DNA of 64,000 nucleotides from Tolumonas auensis DSM 9187 (GTDB lineage Bacteria; Pseudomonadota; Gammaproteobacteria; Enterobacterales; Aeromonadaceae). Positions 29,725 to 38,260 of the stretch are shown here, in pieces. The DNA lies in NCBI RefSeq assembly GCF_000023065.1, contig NC_012691.1, positions 2,462,501 to 2,526,500 on the forward strand. The letters run 5' to 3'. The position numbers and the translations under genes are program-made. Each line of letters begins with the position of its first letter. Position 1 is the first letter of the stretch. The notes under the pieces were generated by a model that saw only the letters and a program-made list of their open reading frames with translations, ran no database searches and was not told the origin of the DNA.

Positions 29725-30720
29725 TTATTCTTGTATAACCTGCCAGTAACCATCTTTTTTCGGCCCGATAAACGCTATACGGCCTTGTGTTTTCAGCTTG
29801 GCAACGGCGCGTTCGACGGTCGTGACTGATTTTTCTATCTGCTGTGCGACCTCGGCCAAACTCATTTGCGGATGCTCGCTTAACAAAGCCAAGATCAGTT
29901 CCGGCGTTTGTACCCGCGTTTGTACCCGCGTTTGTACCCGCGTTTTTTCGGTATCAGGTTGGGTGTTAATGGCTTCTTGCAGGCTGTCTTCTATCGCTTG
30001 CAGCAAAAATTCGATAAAAGCCGAACAATCGCTTTTCTGATCAGATTCGGTCAGTAATTGGTAATAGGTTTGCTGGCGATGTTTGATAACGGTTTCAACC
30101 GGCAGGAACGCCAGCATCGGCTGCCAGTGGCTTAAAATAAGCGTTTGCCATAAGCGCCCGATGCGGCCATTGCCATCACCAAACGGGTGAATAAATTCAA
30201 ACTCGTAATGAAAGGCCGCCGAGGCAATCAGCGGGTGGGCATCGGTGTTGGCTAGCCAAGCGAACAGATCGGCCATGAGGCGTGGAATTTGGCTGGCTGG
30301 TGGGGCCATATGTACGAGTTGCTCACCGCGATAGATGCCCGCCCCTTTGCTGCGCCAGTGGCCTGCGTCATCAATCAGGCCATGCAGTAATAAGGCGTGT
30401 GCGGCCAGTAAGTCGTCGATGTGCTGCGGGTGCCAGCGCTCTAACGCTTCATAAGCGGTAAAGGCATTGCGCACCTCCTGAATCTCTTTTGGCAGGCCCA
30501 GCACGGTTTTGCCTTCGATTACCGCCGTTACCTGTTCCAGTGTCAGCGTGTTTTGCTCGACTGCCAGCGATGCCTGAATGGTTTTAATACGGTTGCCACG
30601 GCGCAGCTCGGGCACCAACTGGTTTTGATTAGCCGCCTTCCATGTGCCAATCAGTTCGCCGATGTGGGCCACATGGCGCATCATGGTGTGGGTGAGCTGA
30701 AACGGTGGCTGATAGCTCAT
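29725..30720 (-). CDS. Fic-domain protein inserted in the R-M operon
   Basis: A 331-residue Fic-family protein. The N-terminal part has the inhibitory-type segment ASLAVEQNTLTLEQVTAVIEG: the regulatory Glu of the (S/T)xxxE(G/N) motif is kept but the last position is Gln. The Fic core has HPFGDGNGRIGR starting at His178, the complete AMP-transfer loop. A short repeat region RVQTRVQTRVQT (about 260-272) is followed by a C-terminal winged-helix DNA-binding domain (LSLAEVAQQIEKSVTTVERAVAK-like). Fic enzymes AMPylate protein hydroxyls. Fic genes are recurrently found between hsdS and hsdR; the role there is not established. Confidence 0.93.
   Translation of the reverse strand: MSYQPPFQLTHTMMRHVAHIGELIGTWKAANQNQLVPELRRGNRIKTIQASLAVEQNTLTLEQVTAVIEGKTVLGLPKEIQEVRNAFTAYEALERWHPQHIDDLLAAHALLLHGLIDDAGHWRSKGAGIYRGEQLVHMAPPASQIPRLMADLFAWLANTDAHPLIASAAFHYEFEFIHPFGDGNGRIGRLWQTLILSHWQPMLAFLPVETVIKHRQQTYYQLLTESDQKSDCSAFIEFLLQAIEDSLQEAINTQPDTEKTRVQTRVQTRVQTPELILALLSEHPQMSLAEVAQQIEKSVTTVERAVAKLKTQGRIAFIGPKKDGYWQVIQE
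29904..29945 (-). repeat. 12-bp tandem repeat in the fic gene
   Basis: Three perfect copies of GCGTTTGTACCC (plus-strand reading, 29904-29939) plus a partial fourth encode (RVQT) repeats between the Fic and winged-helix domains. A 12-base unit lets the linker lengthen or shorten without a frameshift. Confidence 0.9.
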
Positions 30721-30722
30721 GG

Positions 30723-31988
30723 TTACACCACTTTGATTTTGCCGGTAACGGCGCTGTTAATGAGAGTGGTTTTGTATTCCTGATATTTAGTGATCTGCCC
30801 AATAAATATCTCTGTTGCTTTATTTATCTCATCGACCTTAGATTGAATTGCTGAAAATATCGCGCGCTGTTCATCAATAGGCGGAATGAATAAATCAACC
30901 TGAGAAAAATTATCAAAATTCAAATCTTGCCCATCACGGATAAAACTTGCCGTCATTTGTAAGGCATTAATGTAACTGGGTAGTTTTAGTAAATAACTAA
31001 AAAACCCCGCGTCTATCTCTTCAGAATTTACAGGCCGTAACACGACATAAGAGGATCGAATACACCCAGAGGCCCAAGCCCTCTCGAGACCACCTTGAAA
31101 ACTACGCATGCTGATAACAAAGTCATTTATTTCTACATGTTTTCGTTTGTCTAAATGAAAAGAAATTTTAACAACCTTTCTACCAACCATTTCCTCATAT
31201 TGCTCTTGAGGAATGACACCATAGGCTTGAGTTGCGGACAACTGAACATCATTTGATCTAGCTCTTTCTTTTCGCTGACAAAAAACAAATCTACTTCGAC
31301 GAACTTCCCAATGCGCCGGAATCTTCCCAATCCATTCCACACCAGAGTCTTTCATCGGCACAGTCGGGTCTAAGCCTTGTGTGACAGCCTGTTGAATGAT
31401 GATCTGTTTGCGTTCTTTCAGCAGTTCAATTTGCTTTTCTTTGATGGCAATCGCTTCGTCGATTTTGGCTGTTTTTTCATCGAGGAAATTAGCGATGGCG
31501 GTTTGAGCTTCTAATGGCGGAAACGTGACAAAAATCTCTGCCATTTCGCCATTCATTATTTTTGCACCGTTTGTATCAGGTCTCTTGTAAAATTGAGCCG
31601 CAATTGATAATGCGTTTTTTAAAAACTCTAGACTTATTTTCTGCTTGTTAATTGGTTGCAATGTACCGCAAACATTTGTGCAATTATGCTTACCTTTTCG
31701 AAGAAAGACGGTTCCTGCATTGGCACCATCTGTCGTCCAAGTAATTTGCTCACAATCAAAATCAAAAGTTGATATGTATCCTAGTATCCCATCATTTTGA
31801 GTCTGAGATGAATACACTGGATAACACCCATTATCATCAAGTTCTTGCTGCGAGATAACACGCCCTCGACCAATACGGAACAAATATTTTACTTTTCGAG
31901 TGCTCCATTCTTCTGGTATTTCTCCTAACCAATCAACACCAGAATCTTTATACGCCTCATACTTCGGCATTACAGTGAACGTCGTCAT
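30723..31988 (-). CDS. hsdS: type I restriction-modification specificity subunit (HsdS)
   Basis: A 421-residue DNA-recognition subunit with two target-recognition domains, each opened by the standard motif (DSGVDWLGEIPEEWSTRKV at about 12-30 and DSGVEWIGKIPAHWEVRRS at about 213-231) and each followed by a helical spacer (EKTAKIDEAIAIKEKQIELLKERKQ and the C-terminal equivalent). The two half-sites cannot be read from sequence. AGGAG precedes the ATG; it is 15 bases after hsdM and its stop is 2 bases before fic. Confidence 0.95.
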   Translation of the reverse strand: MTTFTVMPKYEAYKDSGVDWLGEIPEEWSTRKVKYLFRIGRGRVISQQELDDNGCYPVYSSQTQNDGILGYISTFDFDCEQITWTTDGANAGTVFLRKGKHNCTNVCGTLQPINKQKISLEFLKNALSIAAQFYKRPDTNGAKIMNGEMAEIFVTFPPLEAQTAIANFLDEKTAKIDEAIAIKEKQIELLKERKQIIIQQAVTQGLDPTVPMKDSGVEWIGKIPAHWEVRRSRFVFCQRKERARSNDVQLSATQAYGVIPQEQYEEMVGRKVVKISFHLDKRKHVEINDFVISMRSFQGGLERAWASGCIRSSYVVLRPVNSEEIDAGFFSYLLKLPSYINALQMTASFIRDGQDLNFDNFSQVDLFIPPIDEQRAIFSAIQSKVDEINKATEIFIGQITKYQEYKTTLINSAVTGKIKVV

Positions 31989-32003
31989 GCTTGCGTCTCC
32001 TGC

Positions 32004-34397
32004 CTATACCGTTGCCGAGTGGGTTGTCAGCCCTAAAATCTGCGCAATCAGACCATCGGCCTGTTTTTCCAGATCAATGATTTCTTGTGCCACCGCTTCA
32101 AGTTTACGCAGTGGTTTATGGCGGTAGAAATATTTATTAAAGCTGATTTCACAGCCAATCTTCACCGATTCCATATTCAGCCAAGCTTCAGCAACATGCG
32201 GTTTTACTTCATCAAGGAAATACTGATAGATGCTCTGTTTCAGTGGCACGGACTCGGTGTCGCGCAAATCGCTGCTGCTTTCATACGTGACGAATTCGCC
32301 TTTCTTGCCATGCGGGTAATAACCAAAATCAGGCAGGTCGCCCTCTTCGCAGCTATAGAGTTCCAGTAATTCCGCCAGTTTATCAGCAGAGAGTTTGAGC
32401 ACCTTCTTCACCACTTTTTCTGCGGTTTCGTCATACCAGCTCACGGCATTTAAAATGGCATTCTTTTCGGGCGCGGATAGTTTCAAACTGCTGGCTTTCA
32501 GTGCTGCATCGACCTTGTCTTTAAACAGATTGAAATCGGTAAACTCAGCCTCACCCACACCTTCCATCAGCGTTTGTGCGGCATCGAGTAACTTGCGTGA
32601 ACTGAGCCAGAAAGCGGTATCGAGCAGCTTTTCTTTGGCTTTGTTATTTAAGCTGATGTCGTTTTTCTCGCACCAATCGGTAATGTGTTTACCCTGTTCT
32701 GCCAAGAAACCAGCTTGATAGACCTTGTCGTTATATTCGCCATAGCAATATTCCATCGCTTCGCTGAGTGATTTGTCAAAACGCAGCGGCGCAATGCGCT
32801 CGGCGCTGAACTGCGCTTTACGGCGATCAGGGCGCTCGACGGTGACTTTGAAATAACCGAAATCTTCGTTATTGAAAATTTTACTGGCTAAACCGATGGC
32901 GTCGCCATTGGCATCAAGCTGGCGTTCCACCTCGTTAAATTCAAGGTAGGTTTGCATGATTTCGGCGATATGTTCCGGCGCAAATTCGCAGTTTTTATTG
33001 CCTAAATTTTTACGCAGTTTGCGGAATAACTGACTGGCATCGATCAGTTGCACTTTCCCTTTGCGGCGTTCTGGTTTGTTGTTGTTCAGCAACCAGATAT
33101 AGGTGGTGATTCCGGTGTTATAGAAGAGGTTATTCGGCAGTTGCACGATGGCTTCGAGCATGTCGTTTTCAATCAGATAACGGCGGATGTTACTTTCACC
33201 ACCACCGGCATCGCCGGTAAACAGGCTTGAACCGTTATGCACCGAGGCGATACGGCTGCCAATGGTGCCATTAACCGGCGCCTTCATCTTGCTGACCATT
33301 TCCATCAGAAACAGCAATTGCCCGTCACTGGAACGTGGCGTGGCATCACTGCCTTTCGCATCCACTTTGCCCCAGTAATCAGTCAACTGCACTTTAAAGC
33401 GCGGGTCGATGACCTCGGTTCCCTCTTTAATATTTTTCTGCTCCGACGCCCAGCTTTTGCCATAGGGCGGGTTTGAGAGCATAAAGTCGAACCGCATGTG
33501 CGAGAATTCATCGGTCGAGAGGGTTGAGCCGATTTTGATATTGGCGGGATCATTGCCCTTGATCATCATGTCTGACTTACAAATCGCGTAAGTCTCGTCG
33601 TTGATCTCTTTGCCGTAGAGGTGAATGTCGCGGCTCGCACCCACTGCCGGATATTTCTCTTCAATGAAGTTCTGCGATTCGGTAAGCATGCCACCACTGC
33701 CACAGGCGGGGTCGTAGATGGTCATGGTGAGCGGTAACTGATCTTTGAGCGGGTCAAACACCAGATGCGTCATCAGCTCGATCACTTCACGCGGGGTAAA
33801 GTGTTCGCCCGCCTCTTCGTTGTTCTCTTCGTTAAATTTACGGATCAACTCTTCAAACACATAACCCATGCCGAGGTTGGTCAGTGCCGGAAGTTTGTTG
33901 CCAGAGGCATCTTCGCATTCCTGCGGTGTCAGGTTGATGTTGGGTGAAATGAACTTTTCCACCACATCGAGCAACACCTGTTTTTCAGCCATATGGCGGA
34001 TCTGCGATTTCAGGTTAAAACGCCCAACGATCTCTTTGACGTTGTCGCTAAAACCATTCAGGTATTCATTAAAATTCTGCAACAAGATCTGCTGATTATT
34101 GGTGGCCGCCGCATGTAGGGTTTTCAGCGTCCATTTCGAGATGTTGTAAAACACATAACCCGATGCCGCTTTTAATGGCTCGTCATCCAGTTCCACCGCG
34201 TTCATTTCTTCCTGCTGGAAACGAACCTCTTCCAACACCGCTTCTTTCGATGGCTCAAGCAAGGTGTCTAAACGGCGCAGCACCACCATCGGCAGAATCA
34301 CGTCACGGTATTTGCCACGCACATAGACATCCCGCAGGCAGTCGTCGGCGATGCTCCAGATGAAAGAAACCAGTTTGTTGTGAACGCTGTGATCCAT
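32004..34397 (-). CDS. hsdM: type I restriction-modification DNA methyltransferase (HsdM)
   Basis: A 797-residue N6-adenine methyltransferase subunit. It has the HsdM N-terminal helical domain, the SAM-binding motif IYDPACGSGGMLTES near 235-250, and the catalytic NPPYG (MLSNPPYGKSW) near 310. It is longer than classical EcoKI HsdM (529 aa); the extra C-terminal 250 residues are charged and helical, as in a known long subfamily. AGGATAAC precedes the ATG. First structural gene of the R-M cluster, 43 bases after the WYL regulator. Confidence 0.95.
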   Translation of the reverse strand: MDHSVHNKLVSFIWSIADDCLRDVYVRGKYRDVILPMVVLRRLDTLLEPSKEAVLEEVRFQQEEMNAVELDDEPLKAASGYVFYNISKWTLKTLHAAATNNQQILLQNFNEYLNGFSDNVKEIVGRFNLKSQIRHMAEKQVLLDVVEKFISPNINLTPQECEDASGNKLPALTNLGMGYVFEELIRKFNEENNEEAGEHFTPREVIELMTHLVFDPLKDQLPLTMTIYDPACGSGGMLTESQNFIEEKYPAVGASRDIHLYGKEINDETYAICKSDMMIKGNDPANIKIGSTLSTDEFSHMRFDFMLSNPPYGKSWASEQKNIKEGTEVIDPRFKVQLTDYWGKVDAKGSDATPRSSDGQLLFLMEMVSKMKAPVNGTIGSRIASVHNGSSLFTGDAGGGESNIRRYLIENDMLEAIVQLPNNLFYNTGITTYIWLLNNNKPERRKGKVQLIDASQLFRKLRKNLGNKNCEFAPEHIAEIMQTYLEFNEVERQLDANGDAIGLASKIFNNEDFGYFKVTVERPDRRKAQFSAERIAPLRFDKSLSEAMEYCYGEYNDKVYQAGFLAEQGKHITDWCEKNDISLNNKAKEKLLDTAFWLSSRKLLDAAQTLMEGVGEAEFTDFNLFKDKVDAALKASSLKLSAPEKNAILNAVSWYDETAEKVVKKVLKLSADKLAELLELYSCEEGDLPDFGYYPHGKKGEFVTYESSSDLRDTESVPLKQSIYQYFLDEVKPHVAEAWLNMESVKIGCEISFNKYFYRHKPLRKLEAVAQEIIDLEKQADGLIAQILGLTTHSATV

Positions 34398-34440
34398 GTT
34401 GTTATCCTGTTGCCAGGCTGATGCCCAGCTAAAATAAAAA

Positions 34441-35331
34441 TTAACTCATGCCTGGTGCTAATAGGGCGTTATGCGCCACCGCCAGACATGCTGAATTGCG
34501 TAACCAGAGCTGATATTCAGCCCCTGTCAGGTGATGGTCTGCCGAACAATCAACATTCCATAACCGTAATAAATAACCGGCCATCGCGGCCCTGATCTGA
34601 ATGGTTTTCAGGCCATCAGTCATGGCGTAATCAAGTGCAATCGCTTCTTTATGTTTGAGATTCGGGTGTGGCACTAATTCGAGCGAAATAAGGGCGCTCC
34701 ATTGCTCATCGTTCATTGATTGCTCTGCTTCGTTCAGCGTTGAATCAGTAACGAACGTACATTGTTTTACCCGCGTCAGTACAAAATCTCTGAATGCGTG
34801 TTGTAAGCGATCATAAGCGCGTACATGCCAGCGTAAGCCACTATCAACCAGTGTATGCGGCACAATCTCACGCAGCGTTTCACCACTGCTCAGTGAGACA
34901 TAGTTGATCTGAACTGCTTTGCGTTTGTGAATAGCTTCGGTCAAGGTCGCGATAATAGACAGTGCAGGCTGATTGAGATGATGTGGCGCTTCACAAGGGA
35001 ATGGCACACCACGTTTGCCAGAGAAACCATCACCAAAGCCCTGACTCAACGTTGCCAGTGTGCGTAGCGGGTCGTATTGAAACAGAGAATGGAACTGAGC
35101 GCTGCGAACATGCAACCGGCGTTGTGCATCATACTCAATGTTCTGAGGTGCCAATTCACGATAGAGAGTGAAATCTTTCGTCACCTGAGCGGGTGCGATG
35201 TTGAAGCGTGCGATCAAGTCAGCCCGCACCGCTTCACCTTTAAACATCAAGGTAAAGTCGATATGCGCAAGCCGCTCCCGAGTTGCCTGCGGGAGTGCAT
35301 CTAAACGCTTTTCAGTGACGTTTGCAGGCAT
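34441..35331 (-). CDS. WYL-domain transcriptional regulator (BrxR/CapW-like)
   Basis: A 296-residue protein: N-terminal winged helix (LIARFNIAPAQVTKDFTLYRELAP), central WYL domain (VQINYVSLSSGETLREIVPHTLV with SGLRWHVRAYDRLQHAFRDFVLTRV) and a C-terminal WCX-like extension. This layout is that of the BrxR/CapW repressors that head BREX, CBASS and other defence loci and respond to an unknown nucleic acid or nucleotide signal. Being just upstream of hsdM, it probably represses the defence operon and itself. A perfect dyad lies 13 bases before its ATG. CP4-57 carries a related WYL gene (yfjR). Confidence 0.88.
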   Translation of the reverse strand: MPANVTEKRLDALPQATRERLAHIDFTLMFKGEAVRADLIARFNIAPAQVTKDFTLYRELAPQNIEYDAQRRLHVRSAQFHSLFQYDPLRTLATLSQGFGDGFSGKRGVPFPCEAPHHLNQPALSIIATLTEAIHKRKAVQINYVSLSSGETLREIVPHTLVDSGLRWHVRAYDRLQHAFRDFVLTRVKQCTFVTDSTLNEAEQSMNDEQWSALISLELVPHPNLKHKEAIALDYAMTDGLKTIQIRAAMAGYLLRLWNVDCSADHHLTGAEYQLWLRNSACLAVAHNALLAPGMS

Positions 35332-35343
35332 GTAAAGGCTTGC

Positions 35344-35364
35344 ACCTAATAAAATGTATTAGGT
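35344..35364. promoter_or_regulatory. candidate WYL-regulator operator
   Basis: A perfect 7-bp inverted repeat ACCTAAT/ATTAGGT with a 7-base centre lies just upstream of the WYL gene, where BrxR-type repressors bind their own promoter. Assignment is by position and symmetry only. Confidence 0.55.
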
Positions 35365-35460
35365 TAATCCTACTGCGTTATAGCGCGTTTGGGAAGCAAT
35401 TGGCACGGATATATCAAAGTTTTTAATTCATCAGCGCCAGATCATCATTTGCCTAATCAA

Positions 35461-36147
35461 TCACAATGAATAAACGGGAAACTGACTACAGCCAAAATTA
35501 CGAAAACCATCATCTGTCGTTTTCGTATCGACTTTAGAGAGATATAAGAATCGCTCTAAAGCCCATATAAATTTCTCATCCTGTAATGTCGCATTTTTAC
35601 CTTCTAGGTTATACGCACAGTTATCAGGAAAATGCACCAATGTTGCATATTCTGGAAAACTCACTCTTAAAGCACTACACCAAGCCTTTTGAATCATAGC
35701 TGCAATCCCAGATGAGTTATCAGGTGAGCAATCACCTAAATGATAATAAACATCCTTATCAAACAATAAAACAAGATGGTAGTGATGATGAAATGATTCA
35801 TCCTTCTCTCTTGTCCAGATATATTTAAAATCATCTCTACTTACCATTATATTTTTATTTTTACGATATACCTTTAATTGACTCTTAAGTGATTCAAAGA
35901 AACGAGTAATTGCCTTCGGGTCTGCTTGTTGAAAATGGGATGGAGTATCTACATCTCCATCCATGTAATCATTGGCAAAACGTAAGTCTATCCTGAATGC
36001 TCTTACCCTACTATAATACCGTAAGCTTTTCTGCACTGTCTCTATGATTCTATTAACCTTATACAGATCTAAAGATCCATAGTTCTTAGTCATTCTGTTT
36101 GTTAAATTATTATATTCAATGGTTGTCAGTTGATTATCGAAATACAT
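35461..36147 (-). CDS. YfjJ/inovirus Gp2-like protein with HUH-type motif
   Basis: A 228-residue protein of the YagK/YfjJ C-terminal (inovirus Gp2) family known from CP4-type islands. It has the N-terminal RAFRIDLRFANDY strand and FHHHYHLVLLFDKDVYY, whose HYH fits the HUH motif of rolling-circle relaxase/replicases, with tyrosines near the motif; whether one is a nucleophile is unknown. The start is placed at the ATG at 36147, where GAGG precedes by 5 bases, rather than the first ATG 21 bases upstream, which lacks such a site. It may initiate replication of the excised island; this is inference. Confidence 0.7.
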   Translation of the reverse strand: MYFDNQLTTIEYNNLTNRMTKNYGSLDLYKVNRIIETVQKSLRYYSRVRAFRIDLRFANDYMDGDVDTPSHFQQADPKAITRFFESLKSQLKVYRKNKNIMVSRDDFKYIWTREKDESFHHHYHLVLLFDKDVYYHLGDCSPDNSSGIAAMIQKAWCSALRVSFPEYATLVHFPDNCAYNLEGKNATLQDEKFIWALERFLYLSKVDTKTTDDGFRNFGCSQFPVYSL

Positions 36148-36351
36148 ATACACCTCAATAAACGGCATAGATAACCCCTAACTATGCCGTTATTAATTAA
36201 ATGAATTACATTAAGAGTAGAAATGTATCATTGGCATATATTACAATACCAACAAAAATTAATATAAAAATAAGACGTTACGTAAGAAAACCTCCATCAA
36301 TTATGAGAAAAATCCATGAAGGATGTTAATTAAACACTCTGAAGTTATTTT

Positions 36352-37797
36352 TTAAACCCTAGGTGTGCCATATGGCAAATATTGAATATAGTTTGTTTTT
36401 CCATGTTTAAATACATTAATCTTTCCCCGTTGAAAAAGTGTGGCTAAGGCCTTCTCCAGTGAACATTTTGAGCGAACACTATTGGGGCCGAACTTTAGAA
36501 GATGATTTTTTGGAAATACACAATTCGGATAATTATGTATTTTGTGTTGCAACCAACTATCAAGTAAATCTGCAAATCTAATTTCTTCTGGAATACAACT
36601 TTTACTCATCAAATAGATGAAGGAATCAAAATACCAGTTCGCTATTGTTATAGCTGCATACATGATCTGGTCAGAAACCAATGCATCACCACTACAAAAT
36701 CCCTCCAAAACCCCAGCGATTCTGGATACATGTTCAGCATGCTTTGAAGCATAATCACGAAAATTCTCTAGCGAACCCAACGGCGTGCACAGTGATTCAA
36801 CGCGATTAAATTCAGCAGACCATCTCGCACTAGCTTCAGGAGAAAACCGAATAATGTCTCGAGGTTGTCCTGTAATTCTTCGCCATACAGCTTTTTGTAA
36901 TCGTTCTCTAATTCGCTTGTTAAAAGCCTCCAACGCCATTGGATTTGAGTTATTAATTAACCATTCTTCTTTGTCGCTTGTTCTCTGTCCTATCGTCGAA
37001 AGAGGTGCACAAAATAGCGTCCGAGCGAAGAATCCTGAAGCTCGCGACTGTTCGCCTTTTTTCGCCATGTATGCTTCAAACAGTTGTGGCTGAACCATGA
37101 ACATACAACTGAGTCTAGCATCTTCGATTTTAAACACCTCAGTACTGGCACGATCAACCTCAATGGAACTACCATTCCACAATGAGTTCAGTAAAGCCGA
37201 ATCACTGAGTAATTCACCGAACAAAATACTACCGGCTTCATCAGAATAAAGACCTAAAGACGGCCAACCAGTGCCCAACATTTTTTTAATAGCCGCCGTC
37301 GTGATGTCATTAATCACGACACGTTTACGAACTGGTTCTTTAGGTTTTGCATTTGAACATTCAATTAGTGCTTTTATCGTTTTCTCTGGATCTTCGCCCT
37401 TCTTGATATCTTGCTGTAACTTTTTACGAAGTGCGTGATATTGCACTTCCCATACTGAAATATCAGTTTTATTGTTTGATACGTGGTCTTGATGCTCTAT
37501 TTCCCACTCTGCTTCAAGTTCACGAATCCCACTCATTAGCAATCGATCTACGGTCGATTTACGTTCTCCAGATTCCGCTAATATCATTTGGTATAGCGAA
37601 ATTGGGTAACGCATTTTTTCCTTTGGTTCCACGTCAAAAAGGTCTTGGCAAGACAGCGACATTGCTCCAAGTAACGAAGATGCAATCAAAGGTAATGGTG
37701 CCTGAGTTTCTGCATGTACCCTCTGGATTACCTGTTGCAACCCAATAGGTAATACATGAAAAGGAAATTGCACTGGATTTTTGTCAAAAGTATTCAT
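36352..37797 (-). CDS. DUF3987 (YfjI-like) protein
   Basis: A 481-residue protein of the DUF3987/YfjI family common in phage-plasmids and satellite islands, often beside primase/helicase genes. It shows a P-loop-like ILAESGERKSTVDRLL near residue 75, close in pattern to the family's Walker A, and SLGLYSDEAGSILFG near 190 as a probable Walker B. GGAGCGTAATT precedes the ATG at 37797, chosen over one seven codons upstream. It follows alpA closely, the order alpA-yfjI-yfjJ being the same as in CP4-57. A role in island DNA replication is likely but not shown. Confidence 0.8.
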   Translation of the reverse strand: MNTFDKNPVQFPFHVLPIGLQQVIQRVHAETQAPLPLIASSLLGAMSLSCQDLFDVEPKEKMRYPISLYQMILAESGERKSTVDRLLMSGIRELEAEWEIEHQDHVSNNKTDISVWEVQYHALRKKLQQDIKKGEDPEKTIKALIECSNAKPKEPVRKRVVINDITTAAIKKMLGTGWPSLGLYSDEAGSILFGELLSDSALLNSLWNGSSIEVDRASTEVFKIEDARLSCMFMVQPQLFEAYMAKKGEQSRASGFFARTLFCAPLSTIGQRTSDKEEWLINNSNPMALEAFNKRIRERLQKAVWRRITGQPRDIIRFSPEASARWSAEFNRVESLCTPLGSLENFRDYASKHAEHVSRIAGVLEGFCSGDALVSDQIMYAAITIANWYFDSFIYLMSKSCIPEEIRFADLLDSWLQHKIHNYPNCVFPKNHLLKFGPNSVRSKCSLEKALATLFQRGKINVFKHGKTNYIQYLPYGTPRV

Positions 37798-37814
37798 AAT
37801 TACGCTCCAAAGAA

Positions 37815-38168
37815 TCAATTTGTTGAAGTTAAAGAACTAATCCACGCAGCAACATCGACTAAGTGCCAGCCAATCGCTGACGCACCAAGTTTGATGGGTC
37901 TAGGAAAAGTAGGGTCGAATCGTGGTGACTTTGGGTTTAAGCGGTCATAGATCGTTGAACGACTAAGACTGATCATTGCAGCAAACTCTTTGATTCGAAT
38001 GATCCGATCACCATCACCGAAGATTGGGGAACACCTATGGCCTACCAAAGGCGTATGTTCTTTTGTAGTGACGATATGATTTCCACAATTTGAAGTGGAT
38101 AGCATTTGACTAAGATGGTTTAAATGCATTGGTATCAGCTTGATGCTTGTATCCTTTAATTTTTTCAT
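37815..38168 (-). CDS. alpA: AlpA-family excisionase/regulator with N-terminal extension
   Basis: A 117-residue product whose C-terminal 65 residues are an AlpA-type winged helix (DRIIRIKEFAAMISLSRSTIYDRL, then PIKLGASAIGWHLVDVAAWI). In CP4-57 AlpA activates the integrase and so triggers excision. The typical protein is about 70 residues; the first 50 residues here have no recognised domain, and translation may really begin at an internal start, though none with a clear ribosome-binding site stands out. It precedes the DUF3987 gene by 17 bases and is divergent from the 585-residue orphan. Confidence 0.85.
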   Translation of the reverse strand: MKKLKDTSIKLIPMHLNHLSQMLSTSNCGNHIVTTKEHTPLVGHRCSPIFGDGDRIIRIKEFAAMISLSRSTIYDRLNPKSPRFDPTFPRPIKLGASAIGWHLVDVAAWISSLTSTN

Positions 38169-38260
38169 GTTTTTTCCTTCGCTCGTTGAGTTAAAACAAG
38201 ACTAGAGTTTTTGGATTTATGTAACCTCCGAAAATCTGCAGAGACAAGGAGAAAAATTTA

